From positions 3,711,031 through 3,775,030 of the forward strand of contig CP016093.1 in NCBI GenBank assembly GCA_001664005.1: a DNA stretch of 64,000 nt. Reading direction: 5' to 3'. The number at the start of each line of letters is the position of its first letter. Positions within the stretch are counted from its first letter, which is position 1. Positions 52,052 to 60,155 of the stretch are shown here, piece by piece. Under the pieces are notes generated by a model, which saw nothing but the letters and a program-made list of their open reading frames with translations, ran no database searches and was not told where the DNA came from. The position numbers and the translations under genes were made by a program. This DNA is from Rhizobiales bacterium NRL2 (GTDB lineage: Bacteria > Pseudomonadota > Alphaproteobacteria > Minwuiales > Minwuiaceae).

Positions 52052-52645
52052 ATGTTTAGACGTCATCGCGACAGGTCGGACTTAATCGCTGCATATCAAG
52101 AGTACGGAGCGTCAATTCGGCAGGCAAAGAAAGATCAATGGGCTGGTATTTACTATTCACTACTTATTTTTTCCGCCATTATCGCCTATATGCATCAAAA
52201 TTCTACTGCTGCATGCGGATATTATGAACCGTTACCCTGGATTGTCTGGATATCTTATTTGTTTGTTATCATCTTTTCCATATTCAATCTGTGGAACTTG
52301 CATTATAACATCATGCTATATCGCAAACGAGCGGGATGCGTAGGGCGTTTTATGAGTACAGAATTTCGCAAGATTGTCGCGTCGGATGATATCGAAAATA
52401 TTTCAAGGGGCCATGAATTTCCATTCTTGTTTTCTATGTTTTTACTATTTACGGGATGGTTCGCTTTCAAAGAATTGGGCATCAAAATATACTTGTCAAA
52501 AAGTGATTTCTATATTGACGGCAATGACTGGTTTTCATTTACAGTTCTTATTTTGGGCGGATTGCTCGGATGGGTCGCCGCTAAATATTTCTGCGGCGGC
52601 AGGCGGCTCGCCTCCAAACCAAAGAGTGGAGGTAAATCCGTATAG
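52052..52645 (+). CDS. Unrecognised four-helix membrane protein in an AT-rich islet
   Basis: 197 residues, family not recognised. Cytoplasmic-looking basic N terminus (MFRRHRDRSDLIAAYQEYGA), then four hydrophobic segments at about 30-47 (GIYYSLLIFSAIIAYM), 63-84 (WIVWISYLFVIIFSIFNLW), 126-142 (FLFSMFLLFTGWFAF) and 164-183 (FTVLILGGLLGWVAAKYF). A helical loop between TM2 and TM3 and a basic tail (GGRRLASKPKSGGKSV) complete it. The DNA is clearly more AT-rich than the flanks, indicating transfer. It is the first gene after tRNA-Arg(CCG). No partner with known function. Confidence 0.8.
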   Translation: MFRRHRDRSDLIAAYQEYGASIRQAKKDQWAGIYYSLLIFSAIIAYMHQNSTAACGYYEPLPWIVWISYLFVIIFSIFNLWNLHYNIMLYRKRAGCVGRFMSTEFRKIVASDDIENISRGHEFPFLFSMFLLFTGWFAFKELGIKIYLSKSDFYIDGNDWFSFTVLILGGLLGWVAAKYFCGGRRLASKPKSGGKSV

Positions 52646-53051
52646 AAACTTGATTCGCAAATGCAACTCTACAATCTATATTTAGATTCTCTCGGCTGCG
52701 TATTCGGCATGCTAATTTACTCCCACCAACAACCTGGGCTTCACCAATACATTGTTGAAGACTCTTGGCTACGCCACCGTCATTGTCAGGCCCAACGCAT
52801 CAGTAATCAGCTAAGCGATGAGCTTGGTGACGAAGAATTGCGGCCTCCTCGGCTACGAAGTGCGAAAAGAATGTGGGAATTCGACACCGCCATGACGCTT
52901 TTCGTTGTTCCGCAGGCCGAGTCACTCAGTCCGTCCTGCCGCATTTCCTAAATCTGAAGGCAACATTCACGCAAATCGCAATTTGATTTTCTGTGACTGC
53001 TGGGCTTGAAAGATTGATCTTATAAATAAAAATCAAACTATTCTACTGACT
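52646..53051. other. Gap inside the second AT-rich islet
   Basis: About 400 bp between two convergent membrane-protein genes. A 96-codon open frame at 52661-52951 has no convincing amino-acid pattern. Another frame reads NNLGFTNTLLKTLGYATVIV before a stop, which may be the trace of a dead gene. The last 60 bp are very AT-rich. No repeat matching the tRNA 3' end was found. Confidence 0.4.
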
Positions 53052-53519
53052 CTACCAGTCGAAAGGAAATTTCCGCGATTCAGGCGCTTTGTTTAAATTT
53101 TTTCGAGGTCGTGCTTTAGGTGATGAGTCGAGAGCTTGTTTTTTCATCATTTTTTCTAATTTTTTTCCAATATACAGACTCATTAATAATTCCGTAGCTA
53201 AAAATAGAAAGACAATCAAATTAATCCAGCCCCAGGTTTCATAGTGAAATTCAATCGGAACAAACGGCTGATAGAGGACAACGATGATTGCGTGTGCTAT
53301 GCACAATGAACCGAATCGCCCCGTCATCTGGACGAGCTGCCAAGCCCAGAGCACCGCAGCCACCGACACGAAAATGCGCATCAGCGTGAAATACCCGTCC
53401 GGCATATCGGGCGAATCTGGAAATCTTCCCATATCAAAGCCGTGATAACTAAAAAAACTATCTACGACTACGATACCGATCATCACTATTGAAATTATTC
53501 GAAACGAAAATGTGAGCAT
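53052..53519 (-). CDS. DUF6804-like small membrane protein in the AT-rich islet
   Basis: 155 residues from ATG (MLTFSFRIISIVMIGIVVVD), preceded by GAGG; a GTG 14 codons upstream is an alternative. Four hydrophobic segments: about 4-22, YFTLMRIFVSVAAVLWAWQL, SLCIAHAIIVVLYQPFVPIE, and WINLIVFLFLATELLMSLYI, then a Lys-rich tail. The middle pattern (YxxLR..., LYQPFVPIEF, W..I) resembles DUF6804 proteins, which have LFNPiiPi-h followed by W. Function unknown. AT-rich, so acquired with its neighbour. Confidence 0.7.
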   Translation of the reverse strand: MLTFSFRIISIVMIGIVVVDSFFSYHGFDMGRFPDSPDMPDGYFTLMRIFVSVAAVLWAWQLVQMTGRFGSLCIAHAIIVVLYQPFVPIEFHYETWGWINLIVFLFLATELLMSLYIGKKLEKMMKKQALDSSPKARPRKNLNKAPESRKFPFDW

Positions 53520-53578
53520 CCTGTCCTCAATTTTTGCCAGCCTGTTCACAAAAACAATCACGTGCCAAACTAGCGACC

Positions 53579-53815
53579 CTACTCACACCGGTACGTGACC
53601 GTGCCGTCCAGGGCGTTGTCGGGGACCAGGCGGGCGGTCTTGCCGTACTCGGCGCAGTGCTCGGCCGCGCGCGCCGCGGTTTCCTTGTCCTGCCAGAGCG
53701 CGATCTCGTCGAAGCGAACGAATTCGCTGTTGCCGAATTCCGGTTCCGGGTGGCCGCAGGCGGCGAGCCCGGCGGCGACGGCCGCCAGCGCGGCGATGGT
53801 GATGACGCGGTTCAT
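53579..53815 (-). CDS. Small putative lipoprotein
   Basis: 78 residues. Signal peptide with a lipobox: MNRVITIAALAAVAAGLAAC, Cys20 being the lipidation site. The mature part has FVRFDEIALWQDKETAARAA, HCAEYGKTARLVPD and TVTYRCE. GC-rich, so it marks the resumption of normal chromosome after the islet. Envelope-localised, role unknown. I do not recognise a family beyond the lipoprotein signal. Confidence 0.75.
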   Translation of the reverse strand: MNRVITIAALAAVAAGLAACGHPEPEFGNSEFVRFDEIALWQDKETAARAAEHCAEYGKTARLVPDNALDGTVTYRCE

Positions 53816-53887
53816 GCTGCCCCTCTCCTGTCGTTCGTGTCCCCCGAAGCTAACCCGGCGCGGGCGGTCGGGAAAGCCGCGCGCCTC

Positions 53888-54370
53888 TCAGGCCCCCTTG
53901 GCCGCCTGCCAGCGGTCGAGAATGCCGCGGGCGTCGTTCCGCGCCGGGTCGAGCGCCTCGTCATGGTTGTCGCGCACGGCCGTCAGCTCGACGACATAGC
54001 CGTTGGGATCGCGGAAATAGATCGAATCGATGAAGCCGTGATCGGAGATGCCGCGCGTCTCGATGCCGGCGGCGCGGCCTTTCGCCATCATCGGCTCCAG
54101 CACCTCCCGCGGCACCTTCAGCGCGATGTGCAGATCGAAATCGTGCTGGTCCTTGAACTCGAAGGGCTGCTCCGGCGCCTCGAAGAAGGCGAGGCAGGAG
54201 CCATCCTCCATCCGGAAGAAGGTGTGCAGCACGTCCGCCGAGCGGCCCGTCTGGGTGCGCTCGATCCAGAGCGAGCCGACCAGCGGCAGGCCCAGGAAAT
54301 CCTCGTAGAAGGCGCGGGTCTCCTCGGAGTCGCGGCAGCGCCAGGCGTTGTGGTGCAGGCCCTGGATCAT
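53888..54370 (-). CDS. VOC-superfamily (glyoxalase/dioxygenase fold) protein
   Basis: 160 residues from MIQGLHHNAWRCRDSEETRA. One vicinal-oxygen-chelate domain pair: metal-ligand His in GLHHNAWRC, FYEDFLGLPLVGS, DFDLHIALKVPREVLEPMMA, and IDSIYFRDPNGYVVELTAV with the end Glu. Could be a glyoxalase, dioxygenase or resistance protein; the substrate is not inferable. Single gene, divergent from the PagL-like gene. Confidence 0.9.
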   Translation of the reverse strand: MIQGLHHNAWRCRDSEETRAFYEDFLGLPLVGSLWIERTQTGRSADVLHTFFRMEDGSCLAFFEAPEQPFEFKDQHDFDLHIALKVPREVLEPMMAKGRAAGIETRGISDHGFIDSIYFRDPNGYVVELTAVRDNHDEALDPARNDARGILDRWQAAKGA

Positions 54371-54510
54371 CGTCGGTCCCTCCGTTCGCTGCGTCGGACT
54401 GTCCGCCCATGATACCGCGTTCCGCCCCGGCGGGACAGGACCGAGGCGGCGGTTCCCCCCGCCGAGCCCGTGCCCTATCATCGCAAACTGTCAGGTAGTG
54501 GAGACGCGCG

Positions 54511-55068
54511 TTGCATCGACTGGCCCCATCCTGCGCCGCGGCGCTCGCCTGCCTGGGCTGGACAGCCGCGCAGCCCGCGGCGGCGGACCCGCCGTCCGAT
54601 GGCATAATCCACGAGGCGAAGATCGGCCTGCTGCACCACGACACGGGCGGCCTGTGGAGCGGCTTCCGCCGCGAGGACGGGCTGGATATCAGCCTGGAGC
54701 TGCAGTTCTCGCCCCACTGGGAGGTGCTCGGCGGGCGGCTGCGGCCTGCGCTGGGCGCCACCATCAACACCGCCGGCGACACCTCCAAGGCCTATCTCGA
54801 CGCCCGCTGGCAGTACGATTTCGAGGCCGGACCCTTCGTCGCCTTCGGCCTCGGCGCGGCAGTCCACAACGGCGATCTCGCGCCGCGGAGCGCCGACCGC
54901 AAGGCGCTGGGCTCGCGGGTGCTGTTCCACATCCCCCTGGAGATCGGTTTCCGCTTCGCCGGCCGCCACAGCGTCTCGGCCTATTTCGATCATGTTTCCA
55001 ACGGCTTCCTCGCCGACTTCAACGAGGGCCAGGACACCATCGGCGTGCGCTACGGCATCCGGTTCTAG
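54511..55068 (+). CDS. PagL-like lipid A 3-O-deacylase (acyloxyacyl hydrolase)
   Basis: 185 residues from a TTG start with GGAG seven bases upstream. Signal peptide (LHRLAPSCAAALACLGWTAA), then an outer-membrane beta-barrel ending in Phe (TIGVRYGIRF). The PagL active-site signature is visible in SAYFDHVSNGFLADFNEGQD, with catalytic His-Ser. Removes the 3-hydroxyacyl chain from lipid A in the outer membrane. It is a single gene whose TAG stop borders the third repeat element. Confidence 0.85.
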   Translation: MHRLAPSCAAALACLGWTAAQPAAADPPSDGIIHEAKIGLLHHDTGGLWSGFRREDGLDISLELQFSPHWEVLGGRLRPALGATINTAGDTSKAYLDARWQYDFEAGPFVAFGLGAAVHNGDLAPRSADRKALGSRVLFHIPLEIGFRFAGRHSVSAYFDHVSNGFLADFNEGQDTIGVRYGIRF

Positions 55069-55080
55069 GGCGTTCCGCCA

Positions 55081-55225
55081 GAGCAATCCTCGGCTGGATA
55101 GAATCTATTGAAGTCCTCGGGCTTGACCCGAGGACCCGTGTCGTGGCGCGGACAAGCGCACAGGCCCTCGGATCAAGTCCGAGGGCGCCAATGCTGAGCG
55201 GTTCATTCAAACACGACCGCTCCGG
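55081..55225 (+). repeat. MITE-like dispersed repeat, copy C (with different inner hairpins)
   Basis: The ends match copies A and B: GAGCAATCCTCGG then GATAGAATCTATTGAAG on the left, and GAGCGGTTCATTCAAACACG on the right. The interior is the family-2 palindrome pair GTCCTCGGGCTTGACCCGAGGAC (55113) and GCCCTCGGATCAAGTCCGAGGGC (55164), not the CCCGC hairpins of A and B. It follows the deacylase stop codon by 12 bp. Confidence 0.6.
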
Positions 55226-55337
55226 GCCGCGGGCGAGACGGCGCGCGGGAAAATTTCCGCACGCCCCTTCACGAATCCTCAACCGATACCAGATATGGGC
55301 GTCTTCCGGCTTCCCCTCCAGCTTCGAGTGTCCCGCC

Positions 55338-55520
55338 ATGTCCGATACCGGAACCCGTTCCGACCGCGCCGCCCGCGTCGAGGCGATCCTCTCCCAGGGC
55401 GTCATCCTGACGCTCGCCGCCGGCGTGCTGGCGCTGTTCGTCCTGGGCCTCGACGGCGGCAAGCCGCATGCGCCCGCCGCCCCCGCCCCGTCCGGCGCGA
55501 CGGCGCCCGACCGCGGCTAG
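55338..55520 (+). CDS. Possible small single-pass membrane protein
   Basis: 60 residues: MSDTGTRSDRAARVEAILSQ, a hydrophobic stretch GVILTLAAGVLALFVLGLD, then a Pro/Ala-rich tail. The ribosome site is weak. Its stop overlaps the stop of the convergent App1-type gene (CTAG serves both strands). Plausible but unproven; no family recognised. Confidence 0.45.
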   Translation: MSDTGTRSDRAARVEAILSQGVILTLAAGVLALFVLGLDGGKPHAPAAPAPSGATAPDRG

Positions 55521-56629
55521 TCCGCAGCCGCCGGCGCCGGCTTCATCCCGCCTTCGGCCGCCTTTTCCGCCAGCACGTCCTGCAGGTCGGCCTCCGAGAT
55601 CAGGCCGAGCCCGGCGGCGTGGCGCGCCATCTCGAAGCTGTCGTCGGCGAGGACCAGCGGACTGTGGCCGTCCGCGTCCAGGCGGCGGGCCAGTTCCTCG
55701 ACCGCGCGGTCGCGCTTCGGGCGGGTGACGTCGCGGATGTAGACCGCCGCGACCCGGCCGGGATGGTCGCGCACGATGCGGGCGTAGATCTCCGGATCGT
55801 GCTGGCCGCTGTCGCCGATCAGCACCACGCGGTAGTCGGGGTAGATCGCCAGCATGGCCTCGATCAGGCCGCGCTTGTGATCGACGGCGCGGCGCGGCAG
55901 GGGCCGCTGCAGCGTCAGGCCCCAGTCGCGCAGGAACAGCACCGGCCCTTCGGGGATCCGGTGCAGGCGGAAGAAGGTCTCCAGCACCTCGTAGAGGCTC
56001 CAGGGCCCGCGCGAGACATAGACCATCGGGTTGCGCTCCTCGCCCGAGGGTCCGCGGTGCAGCGCCTGATAGAAGGCGGCGACGCCGGGAAAGGCGGTTC
56101 GGCTCTCAGCGCCGGCGACGAACAGCCGCCAGAGCATGGCCAGGGTGTTGCCGACGCCGGTGAACATCACCGTGTCGTCGATGTCGCTGATCACCAGATG
56201 CCGCGCGGCGGGCGGCGGCACGAAGACATGCGCCTCGTCTTCGACCGTCTCCCCCCTGTGGTTCAGGGAAAGCTTCATGGCGTGCCACATCCCGTCCCGC
56301 GGCAGCGGCCGGGCGGGCTTCAGCCGCACCGCGAAGAAGCCGGACCGGTCGGCAGTAACCCGCGCCGTGGCGCCGGCGAACCGGGCCTCGAGTTCGGCAT
56401 GGCGGTAGCCGCGGCGCAGGAAGCGGCGCAGCACGTCGACCAGATCGCGGCTGGCCGGGTCGGACCGTTCCCCCAGCCCGAAGGGCGGCTGGCGCAGGAC
56501 GCGGCCCAGCACCATGACCTCCCCGCCATTGCCGCAGCCGCGCCAGGCCTGGATGACGGGACCGCCGCGCCCCCCGCTGGTCCGCGCGGGCCGCGCGAGG
56601 CGGCGGATCAGACGGCGGAGCGCGCTCAT
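55517..56629 (-). CDS. App1-type phosphatase-domain protein (DUF2183)
   Basis: 370 residues from MSALRRLIRRLARPARTSGG. The C-terminal phosphatase domain shows the HAD-like motif HLVISDIDDTVMFTGVGNTL (about 165), PMVYVSRGPWSLYEVLETFF, LPRRAVDHKRGLIEAMLAIY, and VVLIGDSGQHDPEIYARIVR (about 277). Homologous to the yeast App1 phosphatidate phosphatase catalytic part; in bacteria the substrate is not established. The N-terminal 150 residues are a beta-rich accessory region (GGEVMVLGRVLRQPPFG). Confidence 0.92.
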   Translation of the reverse strand: MSALRRLIRRLARPARTSGGRGGPVIQAWRGCGNGGEVMVLGRVLRQPPFGLGERSDPASRDLVDVLRRFLRRGYRHAELEARFAGATARVTADRSGFFAVRLKPARPLPRDGMWHAMKLSLNHRGETVEDEAHVFVPPPAARHLVISDIDDTVMFTGVGNTLAMLWRLFVAGAESRTAFPGVAAFYQALHRGPSGEERNPMVYVSRGPWSLYEVLETFFRLHRIPEGPVLFLRDWGLTLQRPLPRRAVDHKRGLIEAMLAIYPDYRVVLIGDSGQHDPEIYARIVRDHPGRVAAVYIRDVTRPKRDRAVEELARRLDADGHSPLVLADDSFEMARHAAGLGLISEADLQDVLAEKAAEGGMKPAPAAAD

Positions 56630-56784
56630 GGACGGCCGGTCCTGCGGGTGGCAGCGACGATCGCGGGCCTGCGGTGAATGGTTCGGACCATTGATTCCAG
56701 CTAGGCGGCCGGCGCGCCGTTGCAATGCCCCCGGGGCCGATGCGCCGCATGGCGCGGGCGCGGAGGCAACGCTATTGGCGGGCC

Positions 56785-57723
56785 ATGGAGCCCATCGTCA
56801 ACATCGTCCTGCCGGTCTTCGCCATCGTCGCCGCGGGCTATCTCTGCGGCCGGCGCGGCCTGCTGGGCGACGACAGTTCGCGCGCACTCAACAGCTTCGT
56901 CTACTGGGTGGCGCTGCCGGCGCTGCTGTTCCGCGCCATGGCGACCGTGGACCTGGACAGCATCCACGAGCCCGATTTCCTGTTGGGTTTCGCGGGCGCG
57001 ATCATCCTTCTCTGGACGGCTTCCATCCTGGTGGCGAAGTTCGTCTTCGGGCGCAGCCTGGCGGAGGCCGCGCTCCACGGCATGAACGGCGTCTACGGCA
57101 ATACCGGCTACATGGGCATTCCGCTGGCCATCGCCGCCTGGGGCGAGGCGGCGGCGCTGCCGGCGATCATGGCGACGGTGATCGCCGCGCTCATCGTCGG
57201 CGTGGCCATCTTCCTGATCGAGGCCGGCGGCCGCGGCGCGGCAAGTCCCGGCCGGGTGGCGCTGACCGCCGCCGGCGCGGTGGTGAAGAACCCGATGATC
57301 GCCGCGCCGGTGCTGGGGCTTCTCTGGGCCGCCGGCCGGCTCGATCTGCCGGTTCCCGTGGACGCCTTCACCGGCATCCCGGGCGCGGCGGCCGGACCCT
57401 GCGCGCTGTTCGCCATCGGGCTGTTCATGGTCGGCAAGCCGACCAGCGAGGGGCGCATCGAGGTCGGCGTCATGACCGCCACCAAGCTGCTGGTCCAGCC
57501 GGCGCTGACGGCGGTTCTGGTCTTCCTCGTCTTCCCTGCCGATCCGCTCTGGGCCAAGGTCGCGGTGCTGATGGCGGCGCTGCCGACGGGCGCGGGCAGC
57601 TTCGTGCTGGCGCAGGCCTACGGGATCTACGTGCTGCGCACGTCCTCCGTGATCCTGGCCAGCACGGTGCTGTCGGTGGCGACGGTCTCCGTCATCTTCC
57701 TCTGCTTTCCGCCTGGCGTCTGA
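56785..57723 (+). CDS. AEC-family (auxin efflux carrier) transporter
   Basis: 312 residues from MEPIVNIVLPVFAIVAAGYL. Ten hydrophobic segments in two halves. Family signatures: LNSFVYWVALPALLFRAMA (about 36), NGVYGNTGYMGIPLAIAAWG (about 100), CALFAIGLFMVGKPTSEG, and the end KVAVLMAALPTGAGSFVLAQ. Secondary transporter of small organic acids or similar anions in the inner membrane. Single gene; substrate unknown. Confidence 0.93.
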   Translation: MEPIVNIVLPVFAIVAAGYLCGRRGLLGDDSSRALNSFVYWVALPALLFRAMATVDLDSIHEPDFLLGFAGAIILLWTASILVAKFVFGRSLAEAALHGMNGVYGNTGYMGIPLAIAAWGEAAALPAIMATVIAALIVGVAIFLIEAGGRGAASPGRVALTAAGAVVKNPMIAAPVLGLLWAAGRLDLPVPVDAFTGIPGAAAGPCALFAIGLFMVGKPTSEGRIEVGVMTATKLLVQPALTAVLVFLVFPADPLWAKVAVLMAALPTGAGSFVLAQAYGIYVLRTSSVILASTVLSVATVSVIFLCFPPGV

Positions 57724-57732
57724 ACCGGCCGG

Positions 57733-58356
57733 TCAGTAGGAAAGCGCCGCCGCGCGGCGCAGATAGCCGCCGCCAGACAACGCGCCCAGCATGAAATGGG
57801 CGACATCGGCGCGGGAGACCTTCAACTGCAGCCGGTCCGCCGCCGAGAGCGCGCCGTGACGGTAGTCGCCGGTGAGATCGCCGTCGGTGAAGGCGCCCGG
57901 CCGCACCAGGGTCCAGTCGAGATCGCTCTCGCGCACCGCCTGCTCCTGCGTCTGATGGTCGGCATAGGCCGCCCGCAGCAGCAGGCCGAACATGATCCGC
58001 TTCCAGAAGAAGTTCAGCAGGTGACGGCTGTCCCCCGCGCCGAGCGTGGAAAGGCAGACCAGCCGCTTCGGGCCGTGCCGTTCCATGGCGGCAATGATGT
58101 TGCGGGTCCCCGCCGCGCGCACATTGCCGTGCCGGCCGGCGCCCAGGGCGACCACCACCGCATCCTGGCCATGCACCGCGCGGGCCACGGCCTCCGCATC
58201 CAGCACGTCGCTCAGTTGGTGGACGAGATTCGGGTTCTCCGGTTCGCGCGCCGGCGCCGTGCGCTGGAAGGCGGTGACGCGATGCCCTTCGGCCAGGGCC
58301 TGGCGGACGACGTGACGGCCGATCGAGCCGGTGGCGCCGAAGACGATGATGTTCAT
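57733..58356 (-). CDS. NAD(P)-binding atypical SDR
   Basis: 207 residues from MNIIVFGATGSIGRHVVRQA. Short atypical SDR of the NmrA/YwnB type: GATGSIG cofactor loop, VVVALGAGRHGNVRAAGTRN, RLVCLSTLGAGDSR, DLDWTLVRPGAFTDGDLTGD. Possibly a quinone or flavin-type reductase or redox sensor. It is divergent from the TetR gene, with twin operator palindromes between them, so it is the probable regulated target. Confidence 0.9.
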   Translation of the reverse strand: MNIIVFGATGSIGRHVVRQALAEGHRVTAFQRTAPAREPENPNLVHQLSDVLDAEAVARAVHGQDAVVVALGAGRHGNVRAAGTRNIIAAMERHGPKRLVCLSTLGAGDSRHLLNFFWKRIMFGLLLRAAYADHQTQEQAVRESDLDWTLVRPGAFTDGDLTGDYRHGALSAADRLQLKVSRADVAHFMLGALSGGGYLRRAAALSY

Positions 58357-58379
58357 TTTCCTGCTCCATGTCCGGTCAC

Positions 58380-58409
58380 TTGACACTGTGTCAATTGACA
58401 TCGTGTCAA
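58380..58409. promoter_or_regulatory. Twin 15-bp palindromic operators between the SDR and TetR genes
   Basis: TTGACAC-T-GTGTCAA (58380-58394) abuts TTGACAT-C-GTGTCAA (58395-58409). The first has perfect 7-bp arms, the second 6 of 7. Both contain TTGACA, a perfect sigma-70 -35 hexamer, on both strands, so a bound TetR dimer would block both divergent promoters. This is a textbook operator arrangement for the adjacent TetR regulator. Confidence 0.85.
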
Positions 58410-58428
58410 TTAGAGATGACTTTACAGC

Positions 58429-59022
58429 ATGTCAAGTCCCGATCCCGACACGAAGACCCGGATATTCCGGGCCGCGATCGAGCTGCTGGAAAGCGGCGAG
58501 ACCGCCAGGCTGCGCATGGCCGACATCGCCCGGAAGGCGGGCGTCTCGCGCCAGGCGCTCTATCTCCACTTCGACAGCCGCGCCGACCTGCTGGTGGCGG
58601 CGACGCGCTTCCAGGACGAGGAGAAGGGCACGGCACGGCGTCTTGCCCCCAGCCGCACGGCGCAGACCGGCGCCGAACGGCTGGACGCCTTCGTCGCCGC
58701 CTGGACGGCCTACATTCCGGAGGTCTATCCGGCGGCGCGGGCGCTGCTGGCGATCTACGAGTCAGACCCCGAGGCGGCCGCGGCGTGGGACCAGCGAATG
58801 GCGGACATGAAGGAAGGCTGCGCCGCGGCCATCGGGGCGCTGGCGCGCGACGGCATGCTTTCGCCGGGTTTCACGGCGGACGCGGCAACGGACATGCTCT
58901 GGATCCTGCTGTCCGTACGGAACTGGGAACTGCTGGTGCTCAGGAGCGGCTGGTCGCAGCCGACCTATGAGGCGACCCTGCTGGCCAGCGCGCGCAAGCT
59001 GTTCGTGGCGGGACCGGAGTGA
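58429..59022 (+). CDS. TetR-family transcriptional regulator
   Basis: 197 residues. N-terminal HTH: FRAAIELLESGETARLRMAD then IARKAGVSRQALYLHFDSRA (about 30-50). The C-terminal ligand domain is helical with no recognised pocket. It is divergent from the SDR gene over 72 bp holding two adjoining palindromes 19 bp from its ATG, so autoregulation and control of the SDR are likely. The ligand is unknown. Confidence 0.92.
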   Translation: MSSPDPDTKTRIFRAAIELLESGETARLRMADIARKAGVSRQALYLHFDSRADLLVAATRFQDEEKGTARRLAPSRTAQTGAERLDAFVAAWTAYIPEVYPAARALLAIYESDPEAAAAWDQRMADMKEGCAAAIGALARDGMLSPGFTADAATDMLWILLSVRNWELLVLRSGWSQPTYEATLLASARKLFVAGPE

Positions 59023-59042
59023 CGGGCAGGGCCGGCAGACCC

Positions 59043-60035
59043 TCAGTCGGCGTGGATCGCGAGCACCGACGGCATCCCCTCGCCGAGCTTCAACCACTCG
59101 GCCGACGCAGAGACCCGCCAGAGCTCGCCGTTGTCGGTGCCGACCAGCACGCCACCCGGACGTTCCGGATCGGTGGTGAGGCCGTGAAAGTTCGGCGCGG
59201 AAGGCGTATGGGCTTCGTCGCAGAGCGAGCGCCAGCTCCCGCCGCCGTCCTCGGAGCGGTAGAGCATGGCCCCCGCTCCGCCTTCGTCCCTGTAGTGGGA
59301 GAACGCCGTCGGCGCGCTGGCCACCGTCAGCGCCACGCCGCCGCGGCCGTCGACGCACATGGGCCGGGCATAGCGCGGCGTGATGCCCTTCCAGGCATAG
59401 GCCCAGTTCCGCCCGCCATCGTCGGAGCGGAAGACGCCGGCATTGCCCTCCACCATCTCCGCAATGCCGTCGAAGCGGCCATAGCCGGTTGAGGCGTAGA
59501 CGACGCCCGGCTGTGCCGGATCCGCGAACATCATGTGCAGATCCGGATTGCCGCCGGGCATGACGAGGTTCCAGCTCCGGCCGCGGTCCTCGCTCAGCAT
59601 GATGCCGCCGACCTCGACGCCCACGGCGATCCGCTGCGGGTCGTCCGGATCGACGACGATGGCCCGCGCCCGGCCGGGCAGCGGCGGATCGATCGGCACG
59701 CACCAGCGCGCCGCCTCCGGCGATTGCGTGAAGCTCTCGATTTCGGACCAGCTTTCGCCGCCATCCTCGCTGCGGAACAGGCCCGCCGGCTGGGTGCCGG
59801 CGTAGATCGCGCCGTCACCGGCCTGGCGGATCTGCCAGATTTCCCTGTCCGCCAGCGCCGCGCAGCGCCAGCTCCCGCCGTCGTCATCGGAGATCCACAG
59901 GCCTTCCCCGGTGCCGGCCATCAGCCGGCCGCCGGCGCGGACAATGTCGCGCACGCCGCGCGCCGTGAGCGTCTGGACCGGCGCCCCGCCATTGATCCGG
60001 AAGATGCCCCTGCTGGTTCCCGCCAGAATGTCCAT
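59043..60035 (-). CDS. BNR/Asp-box beta-propeller protein
   Basis: 330 residues of repeated blades with Asp-box motifs S-x-D-x-G-x-x-W: WISDDDGGSWR, FRSEDGGESWSE, LSEDRGRSWNLV, FRSDDGGRNWAY and YRSEDGGGSWRS. DPDDPQRIAVGVEVGG and DPAQPGVVYASTG are the inter-blade strands. Similar to sialidase/photosystem-assembly (YCF48-like) propellers, but with no signal peptide and no sialidase Arg triad evident, so likely cytoplasmic binding rather than glycosidase. Stand-alone gene, divergent from gmd. Confidence 0.88.
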   Translation of the reverse strand: MDILAGTSRGIFRINGGAPVQTLTARGVRDIVRAGGRLMAGTGEGLWISDDDGGSWRCAALADREIWQIRQAGDGAIYAGTQPAGLFRSEDGGESWSEIESFTQSPEAARWCVPIDPPLPGRARAIVVDPDDPQRIAVGVEVGGIMLSEDRGRSWNLVMPGGNPDLHMMFADPAQPGVVYASTGYGRFDGIAEMVEGNAGVFRSDDGGRNWAYAWKGITPRYARPMCVDGRGGVALTVASAPTAFSHYRDEGGAGAMLYRSEDGGGSWRSLCDEAHTPSAPNFHGLTTDPERPGGVLVGTDNGELWRVSASAEWLKLGEGMPSVLAIHAD

Positions 60036-60155
60036 GACCGCTCTCCCCTTGATTGCCGCCGCGGCCCATCATAGCAGAGCGGCGCGCGCTCTGGATTATT
60101 TGCGCCGCGCGTGGCATCACGCGCGCTCGACCGAGCGCAGAAAGGCAGACGGCAG

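Noticed and set aside
52661-52951. 96-codon ORF in the second islet
   Set aside because: No family pattern, no clear ribosome site, and a competing frame looks slightly more protein-like but is broken.
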